From positions 62,001-126,000 of the forward strand of contig JAKLJX010000011.1 in the NCBI GenBank assembly GCA_023150945.1: a DNA stretch of 64,000 nucleotides, read 5' to 3'. A program made the position numbers and the translations under genes. The notes under the pieces were generated by a model. It saw only the letters and a program-made list of their open reading frames with translations, was not told where the DNA came from and searched no databases. The DNA is from a bacterium (lineage in GTDB: Bacteria > Zhuqueibacterota > Zhuqueibacteria > Zhuqueibacterales > Zhuqueibacteraceae). Positions within the stretch are counted from its first letter, which is position 1. The number at the start of each line of letters is the position of its first letter. Of this stretch, positions 61,800 through 64,000 are shown one piece after another.

Positions 61800-63470
61800 A
61801 TGCAACATTCCCGCTTGATCATTCTCGGCCTGGATGGCGCGACTTTTGATTTGATTTCGCCGTGGGCCGGCCAGGGCCATCTGCCCAATCTCGCGGCTTT
61901 GATGAAGGAAGGCAGTTGGGGCCCGCTGCGCACGGTGATCCCGCCGAGCACCGCTGTGGCGTGGAACTCGTTTGCCTCGGGCAAGGGGCCGGGGCGGCAC
62001 GGCTTGTTCGAGTTCATGCGGCGCCGGCCGAATTCCTATCGCCTCGAGCCGGTCAACTCCGACGAAGTGGAAAGCGCGCGCTTGTGGGAGATCATGGCGT
62101 TTCACGGTCAGCCTTCGATCATACTCAATTTGCCGATCACCTATCCGGTGCGGCCGCTCCACGGCTTGATGGTGGCCGGCCTGCCGGTACCGGCCTCCGG
62201 TCCGCAGCGCTGCCATCCCGAAAATCTCATCGAAGAGTTCCGCAAACTCGCGCCGGGCTACCAGCCGTTGCCGTCGGTGAGTTTTTCCGGCAAGAACGAG
62301 CAGGAATATCTCGATGATTTGCTCGCGACCCTGCGCAACAAGATCAGCGTGGCGCGCCACTGCCTGGAAAACAAGCCGTGGCAGCTCTTTGTGCAAGTGT
62401 TCAGCGAGACCGATTTTGCGATGCACTCCTTCTGGCGCCATTACGACCGTACGCATTCGAAATTCAACGCGCAGGATCACCACCGCCACGGCGACGCGAT
62501 TCTGCAGGTGTACCGGCTGATTGATGATTTTATCGGCGAGGTGCGCCGGCGCTTTCCCGCGGTGCCGCTGCTGTTGCTTTCCGATCATGGCTTCGGGCCG
62601 TTGGAGTATTATCTCTACAGCAACACCTGGTTGTTGCGTGAGGGCTTTCTCGCGCCCAAACGCACGCTGGCGGCACAGCTCAAATACCGCGCGTTTCAAG
62701 CCGGCCTCAGCCCGAGCAACCTGTTCGCGCTGATCAACCGGTTGGGCTTGAGCAAGGTCAAGCGCAAAGTCAAAGGCACGCAGCAGGGCTACCGGGCGGC
62801 GGAAAAGGTTTTCTTCTCCTTTCCCGACATCGATTGGCGCCGCTCGCGCGCTTATTCCATCGGCGGCGGCATCGCGGGTTTGATCTTCATCAACCTGGCC
62901 GGCCGCGAGCCGGAGGGCGTGGTGCAGCCCGGCGCGGAGTATGAGGCGACGCGCGCGGAAATCATCGCGCGCCTGCGTGAGTTCCGCGATCCCCAATCCG
63001 GCGAATTGCTCATCGGTGAAATCTACAAACGCGAGGAGCTGTTCGACGGGCCGTATTTCGAGCGCGCGCCGGATCTGGTGTATTTTCCCAAGGATCCGCG
63101 CTACATCGTTTTCAGCAGCTTTTCCTTTTCCTCGCACCGGGTGATTCGCGACCCCGGACCTTACATCACCGGCCAGCATCGCATGGATGGAATTTTTCTG
63201 ATGCACGGCGCCGGCGTGAAGCAAGGCCAGCGGCTGGAAAATGCGCGCATCATCGACGTGGCGCCCACCGCGCTGTATTTAATGGGCTATCCGGTTCCCA
63301 ACGACATGGACGGCGAAGTGCTCACGGCCGGCTTCCATGAGCCAGTGCTGCGTAACCGGCCGGTCGACCGCATGGAATTCGATTTCAACCGCAACGGCGA
63401 GCAGATGGTGTACAGCGAGGAAGATCGCGCCGAGGTCGAAGCGCGGTTACGCAGCCTGGGGTATTTGTGA
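61800..63470 (+). CDS. AP-superfamily phosphodiesterase/pyrophosphatase-like protein 4 (LGYL tail)
   Basis: A 556-residue paralogue of the other AP proteins. Metal ligand Asp12 (LGLDGATFD), nucleophile Thr51 (PPSTAVAW), TDFAMHSFWRHYD with Asp and His ligands, and LLSDHGFGPLEYY. It has an extra helical insert near 300-350 relative to the shorter paralogues. The C-terminus YSEEDRAEVEARLRSLGYL repeats the tail of APS kinase and of the third AP protein. No signal peptide. ATG 61800 and GTG 61788 are both possible starts. A hexamer repeat follows the gene. Confidence 0.88.
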   Translation: MQHSRLIILGLDGATFDLISPWAGQGHLPNLAALMKEGSWGPLRTVIPPSTAVAWNSFASGKGPGRHGLFEFMRRRPNSYRLEPVNSDEVESARLWEIMAFHGQPSIILNLPITYPVRPLHGLMVAGLPVPASGPQRCHPENLIEEFRKLAPGYQPLPSVSFSGKNEQEYLDDLLATLRNKISVARHCLENKPWQLFVQVFSETDFAMHSFWRHYDRTHSKFNAQDHHRHGDAILQVYRLIDDFIGEVRRRFPAVPLLLLSDHGFGPLEYYLYSNTWLLREGFLAPKRTLAAQLKYRAFQAGLSPSNLFALINRLGLSKVKRKVKGTQQGYRAAEKVFFSFPDIDWRRSRAYSIGGGIAGLIFINLAGREPEGVVQPGAEYEATRAEIIARLREFRDPQSGELLIGEIYKREELFDGPYFERAPDLVYFPKDPRYIVFSSFSFSSHRVIRDPGPYITGQHRMDGIFLMHGAGVKQGQRLENARIIDVAPTALYLMGYPVPNDMDGEVLTAGFHEPVLRNRPVDRMEFDFNRNGEQMVYSEEDRAEVEARLRSLGYL

Positions 63471-63517
63471 GCCATCATGAAAATGGCGTGATATTGAGTG
63501 CTCACGCCATGCGCAGC

Positions 63518-63567
63518 GAGTAGGAGTAGGAGTAGGAGTAAGAGTAAGAGTAGGAGTAGGAGATAGA
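63518..63567. repeat. GAGTAG/GAGTAA hexamer array
   Basis: About eight tandem GAGTAG/GAGTAA units, preceded by CAGC exactly as in the other array (reading 46131-46188 on the opposite strand). It runs directly into the GTG start of the fifth AP gene, and its GGAG units provide the apparent ribosome-binding sequence. Confidence 0.7.
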
Positions 63568-64000
63568 GTGACAGCTAGAGCACCGCGGATTTTATTCTTC
63601 GGGATGGACGGCGCGACGTGGCGCATTCTCAAACCGATGCTGGCGCAAGGCCGGCTTCCCAATTTGCAGCGTTTGTGCGAAGCCGGCTCCTCCAGTGTGT
63701 TGCATTCGCTCGAGCCGATGGTCTCGCCGGCAATTTGGACCAGCATCGCCTCGGGCAAGACGCCGGACAAGCACGGCGTGTGGGACTTCGTGGTCTCCTC
63801 CAAAAGCGTGCGCTGCAAGCGCATTTGGGACATGGCAACGGAATCCGGCTTGCGCACCGGGTTGTGCGGCTACATGGTCACCTGGCCGCCGCCGCCGCTA
63901 CCGGGCTTCGTCATCCCCGGATCTTTTTCGCGCGGCCCGGAGACGCATCCCGCCTCGCTGCAGGTGATTCGCGAGCTGGATATGACGCAACGCTCGGACA
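63568..64000 (+). CDS. AP-superfamily phosphodiesterase/pyrophosphatase-like protein 5 (cut by window end)
   Basis: The first 144 residues of a further paralogue, continuing past the window. Metal ligand Asp14 (FFGMDGATW), nucleophile Ser53 (MVSPAIW, Ser as in the second paralogue), SGKTPDKHGVWDF follows. GTG 63568 is the only start available because the upstream frame is closed by the hexamer repeats (GAG TAG). GGAG in the repeat, about 8 bases before the GTG, can act as ribosome site. The C-terminus, including any LGYL tail, is not visible. Confidence 0.8.
   Translation, partial: MTARAPRILFFGMDGATWRILKPMLAQGRLPNLQRLCEAGSSSVLHSLEPMVSPAIWTSIASGKTPDKHGVWDFVVSSKSVRCKRIWDMATESGLRTGLCGYMVTWPPPPLPGFVIPGSFSRGPETHPASLQVIRELDMTQRSD

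Overview
The window reads as a single chromosomal segment from a high-GC, Gram-negative bacterium, most likely of the FCB superphylum (KSB1/Calditrichota-like). Three secreted proteins end in the proline/asparagine-rich FlgD-like C-terminal sorting domain typical of those lineages (for example QNFPNPFNPVTTISY near the C-terminus of the 3770-5236 esterase). There are outer-membrane beta-barrel proteins, Lgt and lipoproteins, and a FliW-CsrA pair. No rRNA, tRNA or CRISPR was seen. Placement below superphylum is inference.

Left part (1-35.8 kb). The first 2 kb is accessory DNA: a decayed IS91-type transposase tail (511-666), then one AT-richer phosphoribosyltransferase gene flanked by two integron attC-like sites (954-1077 and 1709-1837) with no integrase in view. 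After that come mostly housekeeping genes in short runs: OsmC and AroE; a sorting-domain esterase and an M16C protease; a polyferredoxin; a dihydrolipoyl acyltransferase overlapping lipoyl synthase LipA; a split SPOR protein; a promoter-driven HMA protein; a UPF0104 flippase-like protein, an MFS exporter and an AP-superfamily enzyme; a solitary trpF behind a roughly 200-nt promoter-to-terminator element; Lgt with a zinc-ribbon partner; an arsenic operon (MarR regulator overlapping an ArsM-ArsN fusion) with a repeated operator-like palindrome; a CsgG/TPR protein and a beta-barrel; an SDR, ThrB, P5C dehydrogenase and two HAD phosphatases. A decayed cyclase-family fragment lies at 34502-34702. 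Two families of dispersed ~70-bp intergenic repeats are scattered through the window.

Right part (35.8-64 kb). FliW-CsrA, closed by a terminator, precedes a continuous plus-strand exopolysaccharide locus: an SLBB export protein, a Wzc-type tyrosine kinase with a Tyr-rich tail, ATP sulfurylase, APS kinase, two PAPS-dependent sulfotransferases, two NAD-dependent sugar epimerases/reductases, a Wzx flippase, a Wzy-like polymerase/ligase, one GT2 and two tandemly duplicated GT4 glycosyltransferases, a sorting-domain phosphoesterase and a sorting-domain sulfatase. Five paralogous, signal-less alkaline-phosphatase-superfamily proteins (the last cut by the window edge) are interleaved with these. The logic is: sulfate to APS to PAPS (Sat, CysC), sulfate transfer to glycans (two sulfotransferases), lipid-linked repeat-unit assembly and flipping (GTs, Wzx, Wzy), and export under Wzc/SLBB control. 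This looks like a sulfated surface polysaccharide system.

The most unusual point is the AP-superfamily expansion inside this sulfation locus. Two of these proteins (51342-52961 and 61800-63470) and the APS kinase end in the same short acidic tail (consensus EEE..V..RL..LGYL), suggesting a common docking or assembly signal. GAGTAG-type hexamer arrays follow two of the AP genes.
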